Shown here piece by piece: positions 1-15,100 of a DNA stretch of 64,000 bases. A model generated the notes under the pieces. The model was not told the origin of the DNA. It saw only the letters and a program-made list of their open reading frames with translations, and did not search any database. How positions within the stretch are numbered: the stretch's first letter is position 1; each line of letters begins with the position of its first letter. A program made the position numbers and the translations under genes. The DNA lies in the NCBI GenBank assembly GCA_022385805.1, contig MU277677.1, positions 439,236-503,235 of the forward strand, read 5' to 3'. The DNA comes from Pilatotrama ljubarskyi. Lineage: Eukaryota > Basidiomycota > Agaricomycetes > Polyporales > Polyporaceae.

Positions 1-459
1 GCGAGCAGAGACCCAAGGCGAAGGCGACTTCATATGACCCGCTAGGTGCTATACCTTGATTTCGCTAGAAGATGCTTGTCGCAGTTTCGTGCGGTACCTC
101 CAGCTTCGATTGTATTGGTGCTTTATTGTTGACCTGTGTGTTCTCGTTCCAGTTTCCAGGCCGTCGCATCCGGTTTTGCTAGGTTTTCCGCTCCTGTACC
201 AATATGTTTTGAGAAATATCATAGTGGCCCGTCCGTCCTTGCTCAACGTATATTTTGGTAGGCCGGCAACGTTTTGTCCTCGACGCTACTGCTCCTCACT
301 TGAGCTTTGGAACAAGTCGATGTTCTGAGAGTCGTCCAATGCGAGAGCGCGGTAATCACCGAATTTACCTAGCCCTCCCAATTTGAACATCTGTTATGTA
401 GGAGAGTGCTTTCGGTAAGATATCGCTTCCTTGGTCCTGCGTCTTACCACTATGGCCTC
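1..459. other. Intergenic, no gene recognised
   Basis: Reading frames here are short, and none shows a protein family that I recognise. Neither strand yields a continuation of the helicase remnant that follows, so the missing 5' part of that gene is not in this stretch. No repeat or RNA gene was noticed. Confidence 0.5.
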
Positions 460-985
460 TACCGATGCGTCCACGGTGTCCTCTTCCTCACACGATCGCC
501 TCCCAACGCGTCTTTCAAGTGCAGACCCAGGTCAGTGCGCAGCTCCAGGAGGGCTCGAATGACGCGGAGTCCCGGGTCACGGTCAGTTGGAGAAGCTGTT
601 GCAGGGAAACTACTACCTGCATCGTTCTGCGCTGGATGGCTACCGGTCTTAACTGCATGCGTACAATTCGTATGCCAACAAGAAGATCTTCGATATCAAC
701 GACCTCGACCTTCAGAAGGTTGCCAAGTCGTTCGGCTTTGCAACACCGCCAAAAGTGTCGATAGCTCCTTCTCCGGGCTCAAGCTCACATGCCTCTGGGA
801 AGAAAGCGAAAACGCAGTCACTCGCACCTGGAGTCTGAAGAGGAGTCCGAGGATGGAGAGACGATCCCGCCTCCAGGGCCGTCACGTACACGCAACAAGG
901 CGCGACAGATTGAACAGCTTGGGAGGAAGAAGGTTGCGAAGCAGCATTTCAGGAGGCAGACTGTAGATAGCGGGTGGATTCGTTA
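460..985 (+). pseudogene. HAS1: 3' remnant of HAS1/DDX18 RNA helicase gene
   Basis: Only the C-terminal extension of a Has1-type DEAD-box helicase, a nucleolar 60S/18S ribosome-biogenesis factor, can be seen. A short exon ends in VQTQ at 530. A 56 bp intron (531-586, GT..AG) follows, then LEKLLQGNYYLHRSALDGYR and, further on, [18 protein letters not shown], which are hallmark stretches of the Has1 C-terminus. In between, at 650-652, there is an in-frame TAA where the family has Tyr (a YRSYL-like context). After about 800 the frame shifts by one base, and a Lys/Glu-rich tail ending near ARQIEQLGRKKVAK continues to about 985. The helicase core (DEAD, SAT, HRxGR motifs) is absent upstream. I infer a truncated, decayed copy; the working gene must lie elsewhere. 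Confidence 0.8.
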
Positions 986-1298
986 GAGTCCTGCTGGTCC
1001 TATTCTCTCGCTGTACATTTTCTCGCATTTGTGCTGTTGTCAATGCTATATGTCTCCGGTACACAGTCCAGCGCGATGCGGCGGTATCATGCGCGAACTG
1101 GACCAGACGGATCGAGAGGCGCCGGAAGCAGACGCCAGAGGAATGGACCGGGGAGAAATCACGGGGCGCTGATTGGTTTCGGCCGCGGACGGGATTTCGG
1201 TGTGCGGGTGCCGAGTCTGGCTCGTCGTGACGCCGTCGGGGTCTTGCAGCTCTCCAGTCTCCCGCATCCTCCTCATCGTCGTCCGCGACATCCACGAC
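986..1298. promoter_or_regulatory. Region upstream of SDH1
   Basis: This stretch separates the helicase remnant from the SDH1 start and presumably holds its promoter and 5' UTR. Open frames on both strands are GC-driven and resemble no protein. I saw no convincing TATA box. Confidence 0.4.
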
Positions 1299-3878
<2,580 letters not shown>

Positions 3879-4191
3879 ACGCATATACGACACCGTCGTC
3901 GTATCGTGTATGCGGCTGCCCTTCGCTGGCCGTAGCGGGTGCAGTCTCATGGGCTTTCCGTCCGTCTTGCTCTGTTTTCGATAGCAGTATCAGACAATTT
4001 CTACGTGTTGTAAAGCCTTCCTCTGGAAGGGTAATTCAAGTATTGAAACACATAAACGAGCGCTACTACCAATGCACCATATGCCGCAGTTGCCTGGAGC
4101 CTACATATGCAGAACCCGAAATCCAATATATAGCTGACGACAACAAGAGGAGAGCTATACTGACCCAAGAGGCGCACATTTATGCACGCAT
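3879..4191. other. Convergent 3' region between SDH1 and SPF45
   Basis: The stretch lies between two stop codons that face each other and should contain both 3' UTRs. It is AT-richer than its neighbours. No gene or repeat is visible. Confidence 0.5.
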
Positions 4192-6641
4192 TTACAGAGG
4201 CCCGTCGAGATCAGCCGCGGCGAACCGAGTCTCAGGGAAGTAGCGAGCGCGTACGCTCCTACCGCCAAAGTACCTGCCATCCAGCTCGCGAACCGTCTTC
4301 CACGCTCCTACCGGGCCCGCGAACAGTACGAAGATGCGTACGGCGTCTTCAGGATTCTCAGGTGGGGGATAGACGGGGTGAACGACAACCCGCTCGACGG
4401 TGCCGTTCTTGGAGCACTCGTCGCCTGTCGACCACACAATCAGCACCTGGACAACTCCCCAAGAACGCAGCACGTACCGATGTCCTCTCGCAAATCCTCA
4501 TCTTCCAAATCCTCTAGCCGGACCATATTGGTCAGCACGACGACGCGGCTTGGCTCGCCGAACCGCTCGCGGTCCTCACGAGCCTTCGCATCCTCGTTCA
4601 GGTTCACGATCTTGCCCATGCCCGGCTTCGCTACTGCCCCCGCAGGACCGCCGATGGCAGGCCCTGGGCCCTTGCCTTTGCCTTTACCCTTGCCGCCGGC
4701 TTTGCCCTGAGCAACTTGCTCGACGGTGAGAGCGTGGACGATCCCAGAGCCGTCGACGCCGAGGCCTTGGCCCTCTTTGTGGCCCCATTTCGCCATGAGC
4801 CGTGCGGCGAACCCGTGTGGGTCGGGTCTGATGTAACTAGCATGAGTACTGAAGTTGGCACTGGCGTCCGGACGACTCACTTCTTTGCAGGTTCCGAGCT
4901 TTCTTCTGGAGCGACGCTCGAGCGTGCGCTCGTAGATGGGGGAGAAGGTGCACTCGCGCCGCCTTTGGGCGCGAGCGCGCTGAGCTTGGCAGCGATTGCC
5001 GCTGCGGCCTGCTTGCTGTTTCGCACCTTCTCCTCGGACAAGGTTGATGCTGGTGCGCCAGCAGGCGGAGGCGGAACGACAGGAACGGGCAGAGAGGGCG
5101 TAAAAGCCGGTGGTGGAGGGCTCACAAAGGGCGCAGGACTAGGTGGGCGCTGAGGCGTAGTCTGCTGCGACAAGGCTAGTCGACGAAGATATGCCTCTTC
5201 GCCAGTCTGCACGACAGGCGCGGCATCTGCTCCTGGGGGCGGCGGAGGAGGCGGAGAGACCGACGAGAACGTGGACGACGCTCTGCCTAGCCCGGGGATT
5301 TCGTCATTCCCCTCGGGCGCGGCGAAGGAGCTAGAGGGCGGGAGGATACTATATGACGACACGCCGCTTGGTCCGCCGGATGCGACTGAAGGAGCAAAGC
5401 TGGACGAAGGTGCGGATGATGACTGTATGGGCGTTGGTTCGGCTGGTCGGATACCCTGCGATAACGCTAGGCGACGTTGGTAGGCTTCATCGCCAGACAT
5501 ATTCACGTTGACCGGCGCTGGAGGTGGCAGAGGGGCCGGCGCTGCGGCAGCACTCCCGATGCCACGCGGTCGATCGTATTCATCCTCCGCATCTTCACGC
5601 TCTTCAAAGCGACCTGCGGGAGCCATTTGAGCCCAGCCGAAGGCTGATGTCGCACTAAAGTATACCTACCTGCTTTCCTAGGACGCTCGTCCTCAGAGGC
5701 GCTATGGTAGCTATCGGAGTAACTGCTGCTGCGCCTGTAGCGCTTGCGGGCCTCATCGCGTCGCCGTTCCTCCAACATGCGCTCCCTGCGCTCCTCACGC
5801 TCTTTGCGTTGCCAGATCTTGAACTCGTTGTAGTCGTTTGGGCGCATAGGATCGTACACTTCGTTAGGATCCCAGACGGCAAGAGCTTGTTGGTTCTTGT
5901 GCTGCATGCATCACCTTGAGCCTCTGCGTACAGTCGGTCTGGTTTAGTGGACGCACCTTTTTGCCCTTCTTCTTCCCACCGCCGCCTCCCTCGCGTTTTC
6001 CGCCCCGCCGTGCTTTGAAGCCATTTACGTCGTCGTCAAGTATCATCGATGGTGGCTTGACCTTTCGTCCCCATCCTTGACTCTGAGGCTGAGGCTGAGC
6101 TGCAGGCTCCTCAGGCTTACTAGCAGGAGTCTCGACAAGAGACGGAGGGGCGAAGACGACAGCGGTACTGGAGATAGTCGAGGTGGCCGCTGGACCCACC
6201 ACCGCCGCTTGCGCAATGGTCACGGATGCGCCTACAGGAAGACGAGGTGCGGCCGGCTTGGCCTTGAGAGCCTGTCGGCGGGTAGGGGCGAATGCGAGTG
6301 CAGCGGACCATCCTGTCGTGTGCGGGAATCGAAGGGGCCATCCGCGGGAGAGGCATGGACGATGATCTCGTAAATAACAAGCTCTGCAACGGCTATGCTA
6401 TAGGAGAGGGAGGAATACCGGCTGTGGCCTTCGCTGGTGCGCTCGGTTCTGCGGCCGCACCCGTCGTGCTGCTCGTCGTCGCGGCGGCAGGCTGCGCCGC
6501 GGCAGACGATTCGGTGGGTGGTGAGGCGGATTTGTCCGCGGCGGGTGCTGGGATGGGTGCTGTAGGGCCTTGAGAGGATGCGAAGGCTTTGGTAGAGGAG
6601 AATTGAATGCCTCCGTAGAGGCCGCCTGCTCTGCTCGACAT
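4192..6641 (-). CDS. Splicing factor 45 (SPF45/RBM17-type): G-patch plus UHM RRM
   Basis: SPF45 proteins bind U2-associated factors and influence 3' splice-site choice in the nucleus. The N-terminus ([16 protein letters not shown]) and the fungal signature [13 protein letters not shown] follow the first intron. A conserved block, [19 protein letters not shown], lies near 5880-5820. A long Pro/Ser-rich region carries two copies of a GxEAYxRRLALSQ motif. The G-patch ([16 protein letters not shown], about 4810-4760) precedes a C-terminal RRM, whose [14 protein letters not shown] has the R-x-F signature of U2AF-homology-motif domains. The protein is roughly 700 residues with about five introns. 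An in-frame Met 33 bases upstream (6674) is an alternative start; I prefer 6641 because the recognisable [10 protein letters not shown] begins there. The next gene on this strand starts its 3' end 214 bp upstream. Confidence 0.9.
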
Positions 6642-6855
6642 CTTGGACGGCGAGCGGGAGGTGGTCGAGGACAACAGATTTGGCGCCCGGAACGGCAGTA
6701 GGCGCGCATACTTTGGTCTAGGCGCTCAGGCCGCTTCAGAGCACTGAGAGCAGCCGTACTGGCGAGGGTTCACTGTATGTAGTACCCAACGTGTAGGATT
6801 ACAAGTAAGCTACTCTCAAAGCTGCTGTGCGCCGTACATGTGTGCAGTCGTAACA

Positions 6856-8423
6856 TCAGAACCACATGGATACCGAAAAGCTCAGGTCCTCGCTCCGCAT
6901 GGCATGCCACCATCCAGGTGGAAAGAACAGCAAGTCCCCCGGCTCCAATGTTACGCTAATAGCAGTCGGCACGACCTTCTCCCAGAAGTCAGGGAAGCGA
7001 GCCTTGCTCTTATCTAGGTCATCTGTAGTAGATAGGAAGACGTCAACCTGGGTGGTGTTGCTCATCGAGGGGCTTTCCTGATTCGCCGCTGGATTGCGCG
7101 GTGCGTTCCCGCCTTTAGATGATGCATCTGACGCTTGAAGAGAGGTGGACGGATATGGGTACATGTACGACGAGACTTCTGGAGGGGCCAGCCATACGGT
7201 CTTATGCCCCACGACCTGAGCTGGAATGAGAGGTCAGCGTTGAATGCTTGGGGTCAGTGGCGGGACGTACCGTAGAAATTGTAGAATGGGTCCTAGTAGA
7301 GCATCTTCAGCGTCACTATCACTCTCAATCGACGACAAGCAACGTACCGTATGAGCTGGAGATATCGTTCCCCCAGGGCCTAGCCATGCGTTCAGTACCA
7401 GCTGCTCCTCGTTGCCTGGCGGCGCATACTGCGGATAGTTCTCCGGCGGATCCAAGGAAGAGTACACATAGTCTGGAATTATGACATCGCCCTGGAGAGC
7501 AGGAAACTGTTTGAACAGACTGTGCTGGGCGAGATACAAGACAGGGCGAGGTTCAGTCGGAGTTGACGAGGCAGCCGCGAGACTCTCGAGGAACTCCTCC
7601 CAAAGCATCATATTCTGTGACCAATTGTCGGCTCGGTAGTCACTGCCCACTTCGATAGGAACGACTCGGCCCGGCCCCGCGACGGCGCGAAGGTAATCGA
7701 GTGACCTCCAAGGATGTTCATTGAGTGCAGGCCAGTCTCTGAGAAAGCCGGGGAGAACGAAAGGTTGTCGTGACAAGCGCGAGATGAAGGATGCAAGAGA
7801 AGGCGGTATGTCGAGTCTGGGGACAGGTTGGCTAGCAGTAGGAAGGCGCCGTAGTAGGTCTTTTAGAGTCTGTTCCTGCGGCGAGACGAAGGACAGATCT
7901 CTGCGAAGCGCGCTGGGAGTACTTAGACACTCGGACTGAATGCCTTCGATCAAGTCAAGTACGAGGTCCAATCGACCATCTCCGGCAGCTCCTGCTATGA
8001 CGATGGCGTGGTCCAGGTGAGCGACGGCTGAGAGAGCTCGGTCGTTGTCTCTCGAATCGCAATGGTCCAGCACGTCGGTGTACGCTAGTAGGACGCAGCT
8101 GTCGGTGTAGATGCGTCGCCATCCCCGTGCCTGCCCTGCTGTACTTGCGGCCATAGCGGTATGGGCATGCCGTCGAAGCTCTGATAGCGATGTGCGCGTG
8201 CTGCTTCGAGATGGTGGCGGATGATCCTCGGACAGGGATTGAGCAGCTTGGACGAGCGTTCTGGCACTCGACGGATCGCAGGCGAATAGTTCTGGTCGCA
8301 AGCGGAAGGTCAGTAGGTTGTTTGCCGTCCATGTTCATGTCAAGCACCTTCCGTGTTCGGACAGTGCTTGTCCTGCATTTCTGCGACGAAAGACTGAAAC
8401 GCCTCACGAATTCCTGCAGGCAT
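6856..8423 (-). CDS. JmjC-domain oxygenase, KDM8/JMJD5-like
   Basis: The family comprises Fe(II)/2-oxoglutarate dioxygenases described as protein hydroxylases or histone-tail processing enzymes. The N-terminal half is helical and family-specific. The C-terminal half has LPGFLRDWPALNEHPW, LNAWLGPGGTISPAHT, DPFYNFYAQVVGHKTVWLAP and GDLLFFPPGWWHAMRSEDLS followed by FSVSMWF at the extreme end. Visible metal ligands are His (SPAHT), Asp (next exon) and His (WWHAM); the motif order matches JMJD5. The ATG at 8423 (MPAGIREAFQSFVAEMQ) is joined by an intron with donor GTGCTTG to ELFACDPSS. No start codon exists in the longer frame without this exon. A 22 bp exon at 7271-7292 carries the iron-binding Asp. 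The length is about 470 residues. Substrate is unknown. Confidence 0.85.
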
Positions 8424-9172
8424 ACCTATACACCAAGATGCTGTGGGCCCGTTTCGTGGAGATAAATGGGGCTCAGAGGCTCGCGAAGGTTATAGCGCAC
8501 GTACCTCAGTAGCCTTCGAATCCCAATCACTTTCGAAGTGGGAGCTTAGTGCGGAGGAGCAAGAAGCCTGTCTATATACGTAACTTCCCGTGACCCCGTC
8601 AATGTTCCTCCGTGCTCTACTGGTTCCGCAGCAACACAGCTTTCCACAGGCGGTGTTTCCGTTGTGTACAAGACCTTGATGCTGGGTTGGACGTCCCCTG
8701 CGCGCTCGGACGACTGAGCAGCGAGAATTAGAGGTGTCTGCTCGACGGAGACCCCGAGTGGGACACGATGTTGCGAGTGATCAGGCGGCGTGCCGCGTCA
8801 CCGCTAGACGATCATCTGGCAGAGATCTGATTCGTGTGACATAATGTGACGCGGGCGCCACTTCAACATGCTGCCTCTCCCTCTCAACTGTTCGTTTCTT
8901 CTGAGTTGAACTCAACCTCGTACCGGGAGAGGCATGCGACGCCATGCCTGTCGGCAGTGTGCGTCGTACTCTGGTGAGGAACGAACTTTTTGTTTGGCAG
9001 ATCAGGCGCAAGCGCTAAGGGACCACAGATGACACGTCACGTGTGACTGTGTCAAATTTTCGTCACCCGCGCGAGATGATATAAGGTGCAGTGTCGTGGC
9101 CCCGGAAGCGTGAGAATTCCCCGTTATCCTACCTTTGATCTCTAGCGCCGGGTGGCGGTCCGGTCTTACGTG
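8424..9172. promoter_or_regulatory. Divergent promoter between the JmjC gene and MOT1
   Basis: About 750 bp separate two divergent start codons. A TATAA-like box at 9080-9084 lies about 90 bp before the MOT1 ATG. No convincing coding frame occurs on either strand. Confidence 0.55.
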
Positions 9173-12100
9173 ATGACGTCGAGGTGCGCACCCACATCCA
9201 TTTTGGCAGGTCCTGTGGTTCGCAAGCTCATGTGCTCCTGTTATACAGGTTGGACCGGCTCCTCGTCTTACTTGATACGGGGTCTTCTGCGTCGGTTAGG
9301 ACAACAGCAGCCAAACAGTTAGCTCAACTAGCAGCCAAGAGCGTAATTAGCGACGTAGCTCTTGTCGAGGACGATGTGAAGACAACCAGACACCATGTGC
9401 CTATCGGCGACCCCTCCGGATGGTCAGAATTGATGGCCGTAGTTGCAAGAGTATGTCGCCTTCGCAATGTGCGCAAATACGGTGCTCACTGCTATCATCA
9501 GATACTTCCGTATCTACACTCTCGATCTCATGAGACACGTTCGGCCGCGTCGACCGCGCTCTCGCAGATATTCTCGCTTGTTCCGCTCTGGATGCCCTCT
9601 CCGGACGCGGAATCGAAACCATACGGTGCATCTTCTGTTCTCCCAGCACCCGAATTCCCGACGTTCTCCGTGCGAGAGCTGATGGAGAAGGGAACGCTAC
9701 TCCTGGCCTCGTCCGGCAAGGAGTTTGCCAAACCGACCGGCATTCTCGCCAATTCCTCCGAGGTAAAGAAAGCCCGCCGAGAAGCCATGGGCCGCCTGGG
9801 CCTCGACTTCCTCGAGAGTGTTGGCGGCGCGGACGACATGGACCTTGACAAGGAGCTTGCTGCCGACGAGGCGGAAGGGGACATCGACATGGCGGCGCCT
9901 ACTCCTGTGAAGAGCGAAGACGAGCCCATGCCAATCTCTCCTGTCGAAGACGTAGTCGATGTGAAGGTCAAGAAGGAGGAGTCATTACCGGGCAGGTCAA
10001 AGTCCTCAACACCGGCGGCCGCGCCATCAGGTCCAGCGACCCCTGCGCCCGACGACATGTCCGCACTCTCAGCTCGAGAACGCAATCGACTGAAGCGGAA
10101 ACGCAAACCTGGCAACGCCGCGGTCGTCGCAGCTCCGCCACCGCCTCAGGGCTCTGGTGCGAAGTTCCAGGCGACAGCCGCGGGACAAGCAAAGTGTGTG
10201 CCCTCCAATATATGAGTCTCGCACTGACTGATCCCGATTTCAGAGCACGTCTAGTCGGCACAGACGAACAGACAACGCCGAAGCAACGCCTTGACAGTCC
10301 GAAGTCGCCGACTGAAGGTCCCTCACAAGACCGCGTCGTCATCGACCCCTCGAAGGGTGGTGCCGTCGCCCCGAAGACGGAGAGCAAGTCGAAAGCCCTC
10401 GAGGTACAACCTGGATGTTGGGTCTGGGACGGCCTGGTGAAGCTACTCGAAGTCGATCTGTTCAGCGCCGCTTGGGAGGTCAGGCACGGTGCGGCCATGG
10501 CGTTGCGAGAGCTGTTAAAGCTTCAAGGCAAATACGGCGGCATGAAAGGTCAGTCCTCTAGGCTAGATTCATTTACACAGGTTCTGACTGACATGATGCA
10601 GCCGATTGTGACTGGGATGAGAACCTGGTTGCCCACGAGAAGTGGTGCAATGACCTTGCCGTGAAGTTCCTGTGCATCTTTGTACTGGATCGCTTCGGAG
10701 ACTTCGTCTCTGATCAGGTAAGCAAGCCTCAGCTCTCCTTTGCGCGCATCCATTACTCACCACGATATCCCAATCTCCAGGTCGTCGCGCCCGTGCGCGA
10801 GACAGTATCGCAGACACTCGCATCTCTCCTCTTGCACATGCCGCGGAGGTCCGTGTTACACGTACACGAGGTCCTCCTGCAAATGATCCGGCAGGACTTC
10901 CCGATACCGGTTAAGCCTGCGAATGGCAAGCCGCGGGATGCCCATGCTGAGAAAGGTCATGTCTGGGAGGTCCGCCATGCTGGTCTGCTCGGCATCAAGT
11001 ACGAGGTCGCGGTCCGGAGCGATCTCGTCAGCCTCGATGTCCCCGAGCAGGACGGTATGGACGTTGATGATGGGAAAGAGGTCCTGAGGGGTGTTGTCGA
11101 TGCCGCCGTGCTTGGGTACGTGTGTGAGGGTAGACGACGGGATCGGATCACTGACAATCAGTTTCCAGCCTCGGTGACCGAGATGATGATGTGCGCTCTG
11201 TTGCTGCTTCCTGTCTACTTCCAGTGGCAGCGTATCTTGTAGAGCGACTGCCGGAAGAGCTACCGAGGGTGCTCGCCGTGCTCTGGAGCTGCCTCAGAGA
11301 CATGAAGGATGATCTTAGCTCCAGCGTTGGCGCTGTCATGGATCTTCTGGGTGCGCCTTTCCCAGGGAGCTCGTGTAATGAGTCGCTGACCCAAGACTGT
11401 CGCAGGCCAGCTCGTCGCGTACGATCGGGTCATTCAAATCATTGCGGACGAGTCGCAATCGTGAGTACGCCGCGCCTTCCTGACGGGCGCAATGCTAAAG
11501 CCCCCTCGGCAGGCATCCCATCGCGGTCCTCGCTCCGACTCTCTTCCCCTTCTTCCGGCACACGATCGCGAACGTACGCTTAGCGGTCGTGAAGACGTTA
11601 CATACGTTCATGACTGTGGAGTCTCTGCCGAGAGCCTGGATCACCGTCCCCTTCCTGCGTCTGCTCTTCCAAAACTTGATCGTCGAGGAACGCTCTGACA
11701 TCCGTCAAGCTACCCTCTCTACATGGCGCGAGACCTTGTCTATACTGAGCGCGACCAGTGGATGGATGGAATCGTGCATCACCCAACAGCTGCTGTTGGA
11801 GTGGTACGTTGTCTTGATGACCCCGCTGGGCCTGCCACTAGACGCATCGAGCTTCTATGACCCGACTGTTGGCTCCGATGGTGGCGTACCGTCTGAACGG
11901 CACAATGTGGATAAGAACATGCTTGCCCAAGATCTGTCGCTGGTCCCGATCGAGGTCGTCATCCAAGCGAGGTTAGCAGCTTCGTCTGCGTTGGCGTACA
12001 TAATAGCCTTCTGGCCTCATACGGTACGTGAAACATTGCCCGGCACGTGCCCTAATTGACATATCACCTCGTAGGGTCAGGGTCAGTACCTCTCGGTCGA

Positions 12101-15100
12101 CGACATGTTCCGCCCCATCCTCGGTCACTACATCGAGTCCACGAGCATGTTGCAGAAGTTCCTCGCCGCCATCATCTCAGAGTGCTGGGCACGCGAGTAC
12201 GACGCCCGCGCCCAACCTGGTGCACCATTGCTCATCGAGGTCTCGCCCTTGGCGGCCGAGCTCTCGCAGAAGACTCTGGCGTGGCTGCAAGCGGATCCAC
12301 CGGCTGCGTACCACGAGATGGCGTTCACCCTCGCGCGCATCCACGGCGAGTGTTACAACCTCCTCCAGTCCTTCGCGTACGATTGCAAGCTGCCGCAGTC
12401 GGCCATCCCACCGCTTGGCACGGAGATCGACGTCACGGGCACGAAGCCCGGGTGCTTCACGATCGAGACAGCTCAGGCGGCCGTCGGGGAGATGTTCAAC
12501 AAGCTCAAGGACAGCTTGGGCCGGACGAAGAAGCGTGAGCTAGCGATTATTAAGGAGAAGCGGCTGAAGGTTGTGACGAGCATCGAGCGATACATCGAGG
12601 TGAAAGCCCAGTACGATGTTCGGGTGTCTGCTGCCTTTGCCGCGGCGTTCGTGGCGTTCAAGAGCACGCCGGAGAAGGTCAGCCCCATCGTGAAGGGCAT
12701 CATGAACAGCATCAAGGTACGTTTTATATAGTACATGGGTCGGCGGCTGTGACTGAGTCCTTTTCTTGCAGACCGAAGAGAACCTAGATCTCCAGACGCA
12801 CTCTGCGGCAGCTGTGGCGTCCTTCATCGAGTTCTGCGTGCAACGCGACCTCAGCCAACCTCCGGACAAGATTGTGAAGAACCTCTGCACTTTCTTGTGT
12901 CAAGATGTCGAGCAAACGCCTACTTTCCTCTACAATCGGAAGATCCTTGACGGCGTCCTTTCCTTCCCCAGGCCATCCTCGTCGGCGACTAGCAATGGGA
13001 AAGAACACGGGGAAAAGAACACAGCAGGTTCTGAAGACCCGGCCAAGGCGCGCCTCTCACGCCGTGGGGCGAGGCTTGCATTCGAGAAGTTATCGGCGCA
13101 GTTCGGCCCCCGCCTGCTCCAGGCTATCCCGAAAATGTGGCAATCTATGGCCGGTGGTCTTCTCAGCGCGTGCGCTACGGGTAAGTAGTATCGAGACTAC
13201 GCCGCCACGGGTTGCTCTGACACGACTTTAGACTCTCTGAGCAAGATGGACGAGCTCATTGACAAGCAACACGGTCAAGATGTTATTGACTCTTTGAGCG
13301 TGCTGGAGGCCGTCCTTCCGACCTTTCACGAGGATCTCTCGCATCATTTCACTGAGCTCTTCCCGCACGTCGTGCTTGCGCTGCGCAGTCGCTTTGCAAT
13401 CATCCGGCAGTCTGCGGCCCGTTGTTTCTCTACGATGTGCGATGTCCTGACCCTGGAGGCCATGCGTTATGTCATCGAGAAGGTCGTGCCTTACCTGGGG
13501 GACGCGTCGGTTCTCGCCAATCGCCAGGGCGCCATCGAACTGATTTACCGTATGTGCCCACGCAACCTTGGATGCTGACCGGTATGCTTACGCCCGACTC
13601 AGATATCGTCCAGAAGCTTGACATTAAGGCCCTGCCGTATGTTATCTTCATGGTCGTGCCTGTCCTCGGACGGATGAGCGACCCTGACGATGATGTGCGA
13701 GCAACCGCTACGAACACCTTCGCTTCGCTTGTGAAGATGGTTCCCCTGGAGGTACGATTTTGACAGGCTTGCTCGCTTCCGCGGGAATGCACACTAACGT
13801 ACCCGTAGGCCGGACTTCCCGATCCACCCAACTTCCCCGAGGATCTACTCAAGCGCCGCGAGGAAGAACGGCAGTTCCTTACTCAGCTTCTTGATGGAAG
13901 CAAGGTACAACAGTACCAAATTCCGGTCACCATCAAGGCGGAGCTCCGCAAATACCAGCAAGAAGGCGTCAACTGGCTTGCCTTCCTGGCCAAGTATCAG
14001 CTGCACGGCATCCTTTGTGATGGTAAGCATACCGTCAATCCGACGTCACAGTCAACTGAAGGGCTTTTTGCAGACATGGGTCTCGGCAAGACGCTCCAGT
14101 CAATATGCATTCTGGCCAGCAAGCACTACGAGCGAGCGCAGAAGTACAAGGAGACCAAGTCACCGGACTCCAAGCACTTGCCGTCGCTCATTGTGTGTCC
14201 GCCGACGCTCACCGGCCACTGGTACTACGAGATTCTCAAGTACACGGAGAACCTCCGCCCCGTCCTCTACACCGGGAATTCGAGGGAGCGGTACAAGCTG
14301 CTGCCGAAGCTTAAGACGTACGACGTTGTCGTCACTTCTTACGAGGTCGTCCGGAACGACATCACCAGCCTTCAAGACATCAACTGGCACTACTGCATTC
14401 TCGACGAGGGCCACATCATCAAGAACGCGAAGACCAAGTTGACCAAGGCAGTCAAGTGTATCAAGGCCGTCCACAGGCTCATTCTCTCCGGTACACCCAT
14501 CCAGAACAACGTCCTGGAATTGTGGAGTCTCTTCGACTTTTTGATGCCTGGCTTCCTTGGCACGGAAGCGTCGTTCAATGAACGCTTCAGCAAACCCATC
14601 CTGTCCAACCGTGACGGCAAAGCGAAGACGGGCGAAGCAGGTACGCGAGACGTTGACTTCATGATGACTTCGTTACTGACCATGTCTGCAGCTGCACTTG
14701 CCTTGGAGGCGTTGCACAAACAAGTCCTTCCGTTCCTGCTCCGTCGACTCAAAGAAGACGTTCTCCACGATCTTCCACCCAAGATCATCCAGGACTACTA
14801 CTGCGAGCTGTCCGAGCTGCAGAAGTTCTTGTATGACGACTTCTCCAAGTCGCGTGCAAAGATGGAGGTGGAAGACGTCGTTCGGTCAAGCAAGGAGAAA
14901 GACGGCGAACAGCAGCATATCTTCCAGTCGCTGCAGTACCTACGGAAGCTCTGTAATCATCCGGCCCTTGTCCTCAAGAATGACAAAGAGGCGATCAAGG
15001 AGGCTCTCGCGAACGCTGGTGCGAGCTCGTCTACCGGTGACCTCAGCGACATCCAGCATGCTCCCAAACTCCTTGCGCTTCGGTAAGTCTCAACTGAGTC

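Noticed and set aside
8505..8535. CCTTCGAATCCC, resembling a tRNA T-loop
   Set aside because: The flanking bases do not form a T-stem, and there is no A box or acceptor stem upstream.
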